A stretch of DNA of 64,000 nt from Mesorhizobium sp. YC-39 (GTDB lineage Bacteria > Pseudomonadota > Alphaproteobacteria > Rhizobiales > Rhizobiaceae). The number at the start of each line of letters is the position of its first letter. Position 1 is the first letter of the stretch. Location: positions 558,001 through 622,000 of the forward strand of contig NZ_JAOWPS010000002.1 of the NCBI RefSeq assembly GCF_025753795.1, written 5' to 3'. Shown here piece after piece: positions 54,543-61,337 of this stretch. The position numbers and the translations under genes were made by a program. The notes below the pieces were generated by a model, which saw only the letters and a program-made list of their open reading frames with translations, searched no databases and was not told where the DNA came from.

Positions 54543-54591
54543 CGCATGATCCTTTTCCCCGGAAACCGATTCCGGTCTCGCGGGTCATGCG
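54543..54591. repeat. Family B palindromic repeat between hybrid kinase and olsB
   Basis: CGCATGATCC (54543-54552) and GGGTCATGCG (54582-54591) as outer arms, with GGAAACCGATTCCGG near the centre. Lies in the 279-bp gap between the kinase and olsB. No other gene is visible in that gap. Confidence 0.65.
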
Positions 54592-54704
54592 ATAGCCAGC
54601 CGACGAAGTATTGCCCGCAGCCCCGTATCACGGTACTGTCACAATCCTGTTGCACCTACACCGTATCCCCGTGCCAAGAGGGATGGCTCGAAGGAGAATC
54701 ACTC

Positions 54705-55592
54705 GTGCATACAGTTATGCCGGAATGTGACACTCGGCCGAACGCCAGCAGCGCCTTGCTCGTCGGGCGGAATGTCGATGCCGTCATTAAAGGCGCATCT
54801 CTCGGCCGCATCGGCAACCTCGAAGTGCGGCTCGCCCGCAACGAGGCTGAGATCGCCGCGGCCCAGGAGGTGCGTTACCGGGTATTCTATGACGAACTCG
54901 GTGCCAGGAAGGATCTGTTTCAGGTGCAGGACCGGCGCGATGCCGACCGCTTCGACCCGCTGTGCGACCATTTGCTCGTCTTCGACACCTCGCTGTCCGG
55001 TCCCGAGCACCGCCGCATCGTCGGCACCTACCGCCTGCTGCGCCAGGAGATCGCGGCGGCCGCCGGCGGCTTCTATTCCGAGGGCGAATTCGAGCTGACC
55101 AAGCTCATCGCCCGCCACCCTGGCCAGCGGTTCCTTGAACTTGGCCGCTCCTGCGTTTTGCCGGAATACCGCTCGAAGCGCACCATCGAGGCGCTGTGGC
55201 AAGGCATCTGGGCCTATATCAATCACTACGGGATCGGCGTGATGACCGGTTGCGCCTCGTTCCACGGCACGGTGCCGGCGGCGCATGCCGAAGCGCTGAC
55301 CTATCTCGCCCATCACTGCCGCACGAACTCGGCCTGGGACGTGCGCGCGGTCGCCGGGCGCTATTGCTCCATGGATTTGATGCCGATCGAGGCTGTCAAC
55401 GCCAAGGCTGCGATCGCGGCGATGCCGCCGCTGGTCAAGGGCTATCTGCGCGTCGGCGCGCGCATCGGCGACGGCTGCGTCATCGACGGCGAATTTTCGA
55501 CGGTCGACGTATTCGTGGTGATGCCGGTCAAGGAGATCGGCGCCCGCTACGTCAATTACTATGGCGGGGAAGCGCAGCGTTTCGCCGCCTGA
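54705..55592 (+). CDS. olsB: L-ornithine N(alpha)-acyltransferase OlsB-like (GNAT)
   Basis: 295 aa. GTG at 54705 chosen because AAGGAG lies 8 bp upstream. Features VRLARNEAEIAAAQEVRYRVFYDELGA, RIVGTYRLLRQEIA, FELTKLIARHPGQRFLELGRSCVLPEYRSKRTIEALWQGI and MTGCASFHG, the acetyltransferase-5 (OlsB/hemolysin-like) pattern. OlsB acylates ornithine with a 3-hydroxyacyl group to form lyso-ornithine lipid, a phosphate-limitation lipid. The olsA partner is not in the window. Confidence 0.85.
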   Translation: MHTVMPECDTRPNASSALLVGRNVDAVIKGASLGRIGNLEVRLARNEAEIAAAQEVRYRVFYDELGARKDLFQVQDRRDADRFDPLCDHLLVFDTSLSGPEHRRIVGTYRLLRQEIAAAAGGFYSEGEFELTKLIARHPGQRFLELGRSCVLPEYRSKRTIEALWQGIWAYINHYGIGVMTGCASFHGTVPAAHAEALTYLAHHCRTNSAWDVRAVAGRYCSMDLMPIEAVNAKAAIAAMPPLVKGYLRVGARIGDGCVIDGEFSTVDVFVVMPVKEIGARYVNYYGGEAQRFAA

Positions 55593-55599
55593 GATTCCA

Positions 55600-55686
55600 G
55601 TGAGTATGGAGTAGCGAGTAGCGGGAGTTTCGCCACAACGCTGCGGACTCTTATTCCCTATTCGCTGCTTCCTATTCGCTACTCAC
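55600..55686. repeat. Heptad-repeat hairpin, copy 2
   Basis: Left arm GTGAGTATGGAGTAGCGAG... (55600-55626) and right arm ...CTATTCGCTACTCAC (55651-55686) pair along most of their length. Sits between the convergent olsB and TRIC-type genes, a few bases from each stop, so it may be a bidirectional terminator. Confidence 0.65.
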
Positions 55687-55688
55687 CC

Positions 55689-56327
55689 TCAAGGAATATC
55701 TTCCGGCCGCCTGCCAGGGCGGCTCTTGTAGGCTGGAAAGGCCCAGCCGAATCTGAGCGCGCCGCCACGCACCAGGAATGCCGCGGCGAAGCCCGCCAGA
55801 CCCGATGCGAGCGGCGGCAGTCCGACAAGATCGCCTGTTGTAAACAGGGTTGCGCCCGCAAGGGCGGCGGTGACATAGATTTCTGGTCTCAAGAGCACCG
55901 AGGGCTCACCGGCGAGCAGGTCGCGCAATATCCCGCCGAACGTGGCGGTGAGCACGCCGGTGACAACGGACACCACCGGCGAGCCGGTGATGGCAAGGCC
56001 CTTGGCAGCACCCATCACCGAAAACGCGGCGAGACCAACGGCGTCGAGCCAGAGCAGTAATTTCCAGCGGGATTCGACACGGTGCGCCCCGAAGAAGACA
56101 AGCATCGCCACCACCGCGCAGATCAGCACATAGCCAGAGTTGGCGATCCAGAAGACCGGTAGATTGAGGATGACGTCACGAAACGTGCCCCCGCCGATGC
56201 CGGTGACGCTGGCCAGGAACAGAAAGCCGATGATGTCGAGCTGCTTGCGCGAAGCGGCAAGCGCTCCGGTCGCCGCGAAGACGGCGACGCCGGCATAGTC
56301 GAGAAGCTCGATCGGGTCCAAGGGCAT
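55689..56327 (-). CDS. TRIC family (YadS/UPF0126) cation channel protein
   Basis: 212 aa with seven helices in two repeated three-helix units. The conserved GIGGGTFRDVILNLPVFWI appears in the first and TATFGGILRDLLAGEPSVLL in the second; each contains the GG kink of prokaryotic TRIC channels. Such proteins conduct K+ or glycine-related substrates. Start ATG at 56325-56327. Convergent with olsB. Confidence 0.9.
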   Translation of the reverse strand: MPLDPIELLDYAGVAVFAATGALAASRKQLDIIGFLFLASVTGIGGGTFRDVILNLPVFWIANSGYVLICAVVAMLVFFGAHRVESRWKLLLWLDAVGLAAFSVMGAAKGLAITGSPVVSVVTGVLTATFGGILRDLLAGEPSVLLRPEIYVTAALAGATLFTTGDLVGLPPLASGLAGFAAAFLVRGGALRFGWAFPAYKSRPGRRPEDIP

Positions 56328-56442
56328 GAGGCAGTGGGCAGTAGGGATTAGGATCTAGGGAGTATCAATAACACGAAGCTGCGCGATTGATACGACTGCC
56401 TCAGCTTGCCTACTGCCTACTGCCTACTGCCCATTCCCTTCC
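56328..56442. repeat. Heptad-repeat hairpin, copy 3
   Basis: Contains AGGCAGTGGGCAGTAGGG near 56329, an inner GTATCAAT...ATTGATAC pair, and three CCTACTG units near 56408-56430 that pair with the left arm. Fills the gap between grpE and the TRIC-type gene. Confidence 0.65.
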
Positions 56443-57078
56443 TCAAGCATCCTTCTCCGCCTGCTCATTGACCGGCCCCGGCTCAACCGGCGCTTCCGCG
56501 GCAGCAACCTTGGGACCGCCCTTGGCGACGCCAACCATGGCCGGCCGCAGCACCCGCTCGCCGATCGAATAGCCGGGCTGCACGACCTGGACCACGGTGT
56601 TGGCCGGTACTGCCGGATTGGGCACCTCGAACATCGCCTGGTGGAAATTCGGGTCGAACTTCTCGCCTTCCGGCTCGAGCTTCTTCACCCCGTGCCGCTC
56701 CAGCGCCGACAGCATGGCACGCTCGGTGATCTCGACGCCCTCGATCAGCGCCTTGAAGCCGGCATCGCCAGACGCAGCGGCCTCGGCCGGAATGGCGTCC
56801 AGCGCCCGGCGCAGATTGTCCGACACCGACAGCATGTCGCGGGCGAAATTGGCAACCGCATAGGCACGCGCGTCATGGACGTCGCGTGCGGTGCGACGGC
56901 GCAGATTCTCCATCTCGGCTGCGGCGCGGAGCGCCCGGTCCTTCAGATCTTCGTTTTCCTTCATCAGCCGCATAAGCGCTTCATAGTCGCCATCGGCGCT
57001 GCCTTCCGTGCGCTCGGCGGCGGCCTCAGTCGCCTCGATATCCTCGGGCGCGCGTTCGTCTTTTGCCTGGTCGCTCAT
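56443..57078 (-). CDS. grpE: Nucleotide exchange factor GrpE
   Basis: 211 aa. An acidic N-terminus and a long coiled coil ([36 protein letters not shown]) are followed by the C-terminal beta-wing ([25 protein letters not shown]...[23 protein letters not shown]). Releases ADP from DnaK. Start ATG at 57076-57078. hrcA, the usual upstream neighbour, is not present. Confidence 0.95.
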   Translation of the reverse strand: MSDQAKDERAPEDIEATEAAAERTEGSADGDYEALMRLMKENEDLKDRALRAAAEMENLRRRTARDVHDARAYAVANFARDMLSVSDNLRRALDAIPAEAAASGDAGFKALIEGVEITERAMLSALERHGVKKLEPEGEKFDPNFHQAMFEVPNPAVPANTVVQVVQPGYSIGERVLRPAMVGVAKGGPKVAAAEAPVEPGPVNEQAEKDA

Positions 57079-57119
57079 CGCCGTTTCCCGTCATCTCGAA
57101 TGGTATGGATTTTGTGCCC

Positions 57120-57149
57120 GATATCGAGGTTTGGCAGCCAAAAATCAAG
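57120..57149 (-). promoter_or_regulatory. Possible heat-shock-type promoter of grpE
   Basis: On the minus strand CTTG (complement of 57146-57149), 16-bp gap, CCTCGATATC (complement of 57120-57129), loosely like the RpoH pattern. The spacer contains the palindrome TTTGGC-A-GCCAAA (57130-57142). About 45 bp from the grpE start. Weak evidence. Confidence 0.3.
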
Positions 57150-57317
57150 GGGCAAGCGATACTGCGAGCTGCTGCTCGCGCTTTGACGGCGCATCGTCAA
57201 GACCTTTCGATATTAATTCAAATTTTACTGTAATCGCCGGCTTTGCTTGCGATCATGCCACGAAGCGGGAACCATTCGCCTCCTGGGGGAGTTTCGAAGC
57301 CGACACAGGATTTTGAA

Positions 57318-57530
57318 ATGACAACCCGCAAAAAAAGCGAAAAGGGCGGAAAACGCGACCGGCTCGCTACCGACGTCAGGCGCCAGTTCGGCACCGAGGC
57401 GACGATGCGCTTTTTGCGCACCCTGCCGGCGTTCCGTACCGAATCCGACATTCCCGATCGTTTCAGGGAACTGCTCGACCGCCTGGACGGCATCGAGAGC
57501 AGTGTGGCCACCGGTGGACGCCATCGGTAG
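57318..57530 (+). CDS. Small basic hypothetical protein (70 aa)
   Basis: 70 aa. The ATG at 57318 follows ACAGGATTTTGAA. Basic N-terminus (TTRKKSEKGGKRDRLATDVRRQFG) and a predicted helical C-terminus (ATMRFLRTLPAFRTESDIPDRFRELLDRLDGIES). No known family; cytoplasmic and possibly nucleic-acid-associated by charge alone. Divergent from grpE, 240 bp apart. Confidence 0.5.
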   Translation: MTTRKKSEKGGKRDRLATDVRRQFGTEATMRFLRTLPAFRTESDIPDRFRELLDRLDGIESSVATGGRHR

Positions 57531-57658
57531 ATAGCGTGCCTTTTTGCGATGCCTTTTCAGCATCGCAGTGGATTTCTGGGCGTCGCGCGGCAATTACGCG
57601 CAGTAATTTTGCGTGAGCTGCGCCTTGCGGCAGTGTCATGCTCCGCCTATGCTTCCTG

Positions 57659-58681
57659 ATGAACATGATTTCCCCCGAAGCTGTGGCCAACAGCAAGCGT
57701 GCCTGGTTGAAGATTCTGGCGCGCTACAAGAAGCCCGACAGGCGGCGCAGCGCCGTTGAACTCGCCATCACCCTGATCCCTTTCGCCACGCTATGGGCGT
57801 TATCCTCGGCTGCCTACTCCTATGGCCATTGGTGGGGTCTGATCCTCATCCTTCCCGCGGCCGGCTTTCTGGTGCGGATCTTCATGATCCAGCACGATTG
57901 CGGCCACGGCTCCTTCTTCGCCAATCGCTACGCCGACGATTGGATAGGCCGCGGTCTCGGCGTGCTGACGCTGACCCCCTATGACTGCTGGCGACGCGCC
58001 CACGCGACCCATCACGCTACCGCCGGCAATCTCGACGAGCGCGGCATGGGCGACATCAGGACGCTGACCGTCGCCGAGTACCGGCAGATGTCCTGGCGAG
58101 GCCGCCTTGCCTATCGTCTCTATCGCCACCCGCTGGTGATGTTCGGCCTCGGCCCGATATGGCTTTTCATTTTCGAGCAGCGGCTGCCGGTCGGCATGAT
58201 GCGGGGCGGCCTGACACCTTGGGTGTCGTCGATGTCGACCAATCTCGGCATCGCGCTGGCCGCCGCCCTTCTTATCTGGTTCGTCGGGCCTGGCGCCTTC
58301 CTGGTCGTCCACTTGCCGATCGTCATCCTCGCCGGCTCGGCCGGCATCTGGCTGTTCTACGTCCAGCACCAATTCGAGGAGACGGAATGGACGAACGATT
58401 CCGAATGGGAATTCCAGCATGCGGCGCTGCACGGCTCGTCCTATTATGATCTGCCGCCGGTGCTGAACTGGTTCACCGGAAATATCGGCGTCCATCACGT
58501 CCATCACCTCTCCGCCAAGGTGCCGTGCTACCGGCTTCCCGAAGTTCTCAGGGACTATCCGGAACTGCGCAAAATCGGCCGCGTCACGCTTCTCGACAGC
58601 CTGCGCTGCGTCAAGCTTGCGCTGTGGGACGAGAGCCGCAGAAAGCTTGTATCCTTCCGTGAAGCGCGCATAGCTGCGTAG
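57659..58681 (+). CDS. Fatty acid desaturase family protein
   Basis: 340 aa. The three His boxes of membrane diiron desaturases are complete: HDCGH (about residue 84), HATHH and the C-terminal HHVHH in GNIGVHHVHHLSAK. Four helices. Closest in pattern to delta-12/omega-6 acyl-lipid desaturases, in which HxxxH, HxxHH and HxxHH also occur. The start is uncertain (ATGs at 57638, 57659 and 57665; none has a clear ribosome site). Probably acts on membrane phospholipid acyl chains. Confidence 0.85.
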   Translation: MNMISPEAVANSKRAWLKILARYKKPDRRRSAVELAITLIPFATLWALSSAAYSYGHWWGLILILPAAGFLVRIFMIQHDCGHGSFFANRYADDWIGRGLGVLTLTPYDCWRRAHATHHATAGNLDERGMGDIRTLTVAEYRQMSWRGRLAYRLYRHPLVMFGLGPIWLFIFEQRLPVGMMRGGLTPWVSSMSTNLGIALAAALLIWFVGPGAFLVVHLPIVILAGSAGIWLFYVQHQFEETEWTNDSEWEFQHAALHGSSYYDLPPVLNWFTGNIGVHHVHHLSAKVPCYRLPEVLRDYPELRKIGRVTLLDSLRCVKLALWDESRRKLVSFREARIAA

Positions 58682-58735
58682 GTCAGCAATAGCCGCCGTA
58701 CCAAGAGCGCGGCGGCTTTCCAAAATCCCTACTCA

Positions 58736-58862
58736 ATGCATGTCGCGTAAGAGCATGCCCTTGGGCTTGACCCGAGGGTGCGCAGCGGTTTTGCGACAAT
58801 GACATGCATGAAAAAGAGCTTAAAGCGCGTCGCATGTATCCGTTCAAACCCGACGCGCTTTA
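58736..58862. repeat. Family A intergenic palindromic repeat, copy 4 (long form)
   Basis: ATGCATGTC (58736-58744) and GACATGCAT (58801-58809) as perfect outer arms, CCCTTGGG...CCCGAGGG inside, then TAAAGCGCGTCG (58821-58832) and CGACGCGCTTTA (58851-58862) as a perfect distal hairpin. Its last eight bases GCGCTTTA are the target duplicated by the mobile element at 58863. Confidence 0.85.
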
Positions 58863-59159
58863 GGTAGTGTCTCAGTTAGGTCCAGTGGGCATCGTGTAGC
58901 CTTAACAATTCTGACTTGGCGTCGGCCAATACCTGTTCCCAATGTGCGATATCGTCCACCGTCGCAGGCAAAGCGTTTGCTGCATAGGCCCTCAACATGG
59001 ACTCAGCAAGGCGCTTGCTAGACTCGGCAGTGCTTCTCAATAGGGCTAAAACGTCGGGCTGTTCATCGGTCTGATTATCCATGCGACCGAGCATACCGAA
59101 ATTCGAACCGCTACGCGACAACGGCGTTTGCAGCTTCAAATTCAAACTGAGACACTACC
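58863..59159. mobile_element. 297-bp mobile insertion cassette/MITE with 15-bp TIRs and 8-bp target duplication
   Basis: GGTAGTGTCTCAGTT (58863-58877) and AACTGAGACACTACC (59145-59159) are perfect 15-bp terminal inverted repeats. The element is flanked on both sides by GCGCTTTA (58855-58862 and 59160-59167), a perfect 8-bp target duplication. It has no transposase, only one small ORF. The interior is visibly more AT-rich than its surroundings. The TIR starts with GG and the duplication is 8 bp, as in families such as IS1595 and ISL3, but the parent family cannot be fixed without a search. Confidence 0.9.
58876..59082 (-). CDS. Passenger ORF of the mobile cassette (68 aa)
   Basis: 68-aa frame from ATG at 59080-59082 (MDNQTDEQPDVLALLRSTAESSKRLAESMLRAYAANALPATVDDIAHWEQVLADAKSELLRLHDAHWT); the frame remains open to a TTG within the right TIR. 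It ends in TAA inside the left TIR, so the ORF fills the element almost entirely. Acidic, predicted all-helical, no known domain. Whether it is translated is unknown. Confidence 0.4.
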   Translation of the reverse strand: MDNQTDEQPDVLALLRSTAESSKRLAESMLRAYAANALPATVDDIAHWEQVLADAKSELLRLHDAHWT

Positions 59160-59164
59160 GCGCT

Positions 59165-59785
59165 TTAGGCCGCCTTGCGCTCGTCGCGCATCAGGGCCTT
59201 GCCGTCGCGGATCTCGGTGCCGAGAACCTTCAGGCATTCGCGCATGAACGCCGCCAGGCCCGGCCAGCCCTTGGCCGACACCAGATTGCCGTCGACATGG
59301 GCCCCCGTCGGCGCGACATCGATGTAGATGCCGCCGGCCAGCGTAACCTCAGGCTCGCAATATTGAAGGGCGGCGACTTCCCGGCCGCGCACGACGCCAT
59401 CGACCGCGATCAATATCTGCACACCATGGCAGATGGTGAAGATCGGCTTGCCGGTCTCGTGGAAATGCCGCACCAGCGCCTGCACGCGCTTGTCGATGCG
59501 GATATATTCCGGGCCACGTCCGCCTGCCGCATAGACGGCATCGTAGTCCGCCGGATTCACCTCGGCAAAAGTCTTGTTGAGGATGTAGTCGTGGCCGAGC
59601 TTTTCCGTATAGGTCTGGTGGCCCTCGAAGTCGTGCAGCGACGTCTTCAATATGTCGCCCGCCTTCTTGTCGGGACAAACGACATGCACCGTATGGCCAA
59701 CCGCATGCATGGCCTGTTCAAAGACGAAAATCTCGTATTCCTCGCTGAACTCGCCAACGAGCATCAATATCTTCTTACCAGCCAT
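59165..59785 (-). CDS. DJ-1/PfpI family protein
   Basis: 206 aa. ATG at 59783-59785 with GGGAGGAA upstream. The nucleophile elbow is Cys in IFTICHGVQILI, with the upstream Glu in VGEFSEEYE and the following His. Members act as glyoxalases, deglycases or proteases. The stop codon TAA lies in the 8-bp target duplication of the adjacent mobile element, so the insertion abuts the gene without changing it. Confidence 0.88.
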   Translation of the reverse strand: MAGKKILMLVGEFSEEYEIFVFEQAMHAVGHTVHVVCPDKKAGDILKTSLHDFEGHQTYTEKLGHDYILNKTFAEVNPADYDAVYAAGGRGPEYIRIDKRVQALVRHFHETGKPIFTICHGVQILIAVDGVVRGREVAALQYCEPEVTLAGGIYIDVAPTGAHVDGNLVSAKGWPGLAAFMRECLKVLGTEIRDGKALMRDERKAA

Positions 59786-59924
59786 TCCCGGTTCCTCCCT
59801 TGGTGGCCACATTTATTTCGGAGAACGAAATAATAAGCCTATCCTAAGGCGCGGATATGGAAAATAAAAGACGGAATCCTCGAATTGGTCCGACCAGATT
59901 GGACGAATCCTGCGCCGGGCCCGG

Positions 59925-60455
59925 TCAGCCGGAGCGCTCTCGCCGCCAGGAATATTTGGGGCCTTTGACCTCCGGCTTCGCGGTTGGCTGGTAGTATAGC
60001 GGCAGACCGCCAGTGTGGCCTTCCTCGAGCCGTTTCAAAAGCACCGGATTCGACACTTCGAACTCATCGAAGCCGAGACGCAGCATATGCGGCAGCTGGT
60101 CGACCAGTACCTGCCCGGTGGCGCGGACCGCGCCCTTGAAATCGTAGCGGCTGCGCAGCAGTTCGCCCTTGGAGAAGGAACGGCCGTCATTGAATGCCGG
60201 GAAGGCCAGCGCCACCAGCGACAGCTGGTCGAGCAGGTCGGCGATCTTTTCGAGTTGGTCGCCGGGCTGAAGCTCGACGCCGAGACGCTCCTTCGCCGAG
60301 CGACGCACCTCCGAATCAAGGCCGAGGAACACCTGCAGCGGCAGGATGAAACGGCCATTGCCGGAAAGCGCCTCGGCGCTTTCCGCATGATTCCACTCGT
60401 CCTCCTGGAAACCTTGCGGGGTCCAGAGGCGGGTTTCCGGTGTCGGTTCGGTCAT
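59925..60455 (-). CDS. DUF934 family protein linked to sulfite reductase
   Basis: 176 aa. Pattern ILPLQVFLGL...LGVELQPGDQLEKIADLLDQLSLVALAFPAFNDGRSFSKGELLRSRYDFKGAVRATGQVLVDQLPHMLRLGFDEFEV matches DUF934, always found beside cysI/cysH in alphaproteobacteria. Suggested to be an electron-transfer or maturation partner of sulfite reductase, but unproven. ATG at 60453-60455. Bases 59813-59924 show no gene. Confidence 0.9.
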   Translation of the reverse strand: MTEPTPETRLWTPQGFQEDEWNHAESAEALSGNGRFILPLQVFLGLDSEVRRSAKERLGVELQPGDQLEKIADLLDQLSLVALAFPAFNDGRSFSKGELLRSRYDFKGAVRATGQVLVDQLPHMLRLGFDEFEVSNPVLLKRLEEGHTGGLPLYYQPTAKPEVKGPKYSWRRERSG

Positions 60456-60572
60456 CAAAGAGTTCCTAAAGTCCAAAAGTGTCCCAAGATGCCTTGAGAT
60501 TCAGGTCAGGCCGAGCCGAAAGTACAGGATACCGCCATTTGCAGGCCGGCCTCACCTGAACATCAACATACC

Positions 60573-61337
60573 CTAGAGTGATGCGTCGGTCAGCGACTTC
60601 TCGAGCCCCGACAGGTGGATGCCGCACTCGGTCTTGGCGTGCCCGGCCCAGCGGCCGCTGCGCGCATCCTCGCCCGGCTGTACCGGCTGTGTGCAGGGGA
60701 AGCAGCCGATCGAAAGGTAGCCATAGGCGACCAGAGGATTTTCGCGCAGCGCATGCGCGCGCATGTAGGCGGCCTGATCCGATGTCGTCCAGTGCGCCAG
60801 CGGGTTGATGCGGATGCGCGAGCCGACCGCCTCGAACACCGGAAGTGCTGCCCGCGTCGACGCCTGGAAGCGTTTGCGGCCGGTAAACCAGGCACGAAAC
60901 GGCTCGACACCGCGCGCCAGCGGCTCGACCTTGCGCACATCGCAGCACGCGTCGGTGTCGGTTTCGTTCAGATTGCCGGTCGGATCGATCCGTTCGAGCG
61001 CTGCTTCGTCAGGCGTGATTACCCTGATATCGGTCAGCCCGAAATCGGCGACCAGCGCGTCACGATAGCCGAGCGTCTCCTCGAAATGCTTGCCGGTATC
61101 GAGGAAGATGACCGGCAAGGTACGGTCGATCTCGGCGATCATGTGCAGCAGCACGGCCGAATCGGCGCCGAAGGATGAAACGGCGGCGATTTCGCCGTGG
61201 AACAATTCCCGCGCTGACCGCTCGATGATCTTGAGCGGGCTCAGGTGACCGTAGAGCGCGTCGAGCCCCGCCGCCTCGGCGGCGACGCCGGCCTCGACGT
61301 CGACAATACGGTCAAGCGGCCTTGGCTTCGCCAGCAT
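60573..61337 (-). CDS. cysH: Phosphoadenylyl-/adenylyl-sulfate reductase, [4Fe-4S] APS type
   Basis: 254 aa. PAPS_reduct fold with SSFGADSAVLLHMIAEID (PP-loop). It has both Cys pairs, DACCDVRKVEPL and SIGCFPCTQPV, which bind a [4Fe-4S] cluster in APS-preferring assimilatory reductases; the CGIHL near the C-terminus contains the catalytic Cys. Reduces APS (or PAPS) to sulfite. Start ATG at 61335-61337 after AAGGAGG, overlapping cysI by 26 bp. Confidence 0.94.
   Translation of the reverse strand: MLAKPRPLDRIVDVEAGVAAEAAGLDALYGHLSPLKIIERSARELFHGEIAAVSSFGADSAVLLHMIAEIDRTLPVIFLDTGKHFEETLGYRDALVADFGLTDIRVITPDEAALERIDPTGNLNETDTDACCDVRKVEPLARGVEPFRAWFTGRKRFQASTRAALPVFEAVGSRIRINPLAHWTTSDQAAYMRAHALRENPLVAYGYLSIGCFPCTQPVQPGEDARSGRWAGHAKTECGIHLSGLEKSLTDASL

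Noticed and set aside
56400..56432. Tandem CCTACTG units as a possible CRISPR or minisatellite
   Set aside because: Only three short units without spacers; explained as one arm of a hairpin family.
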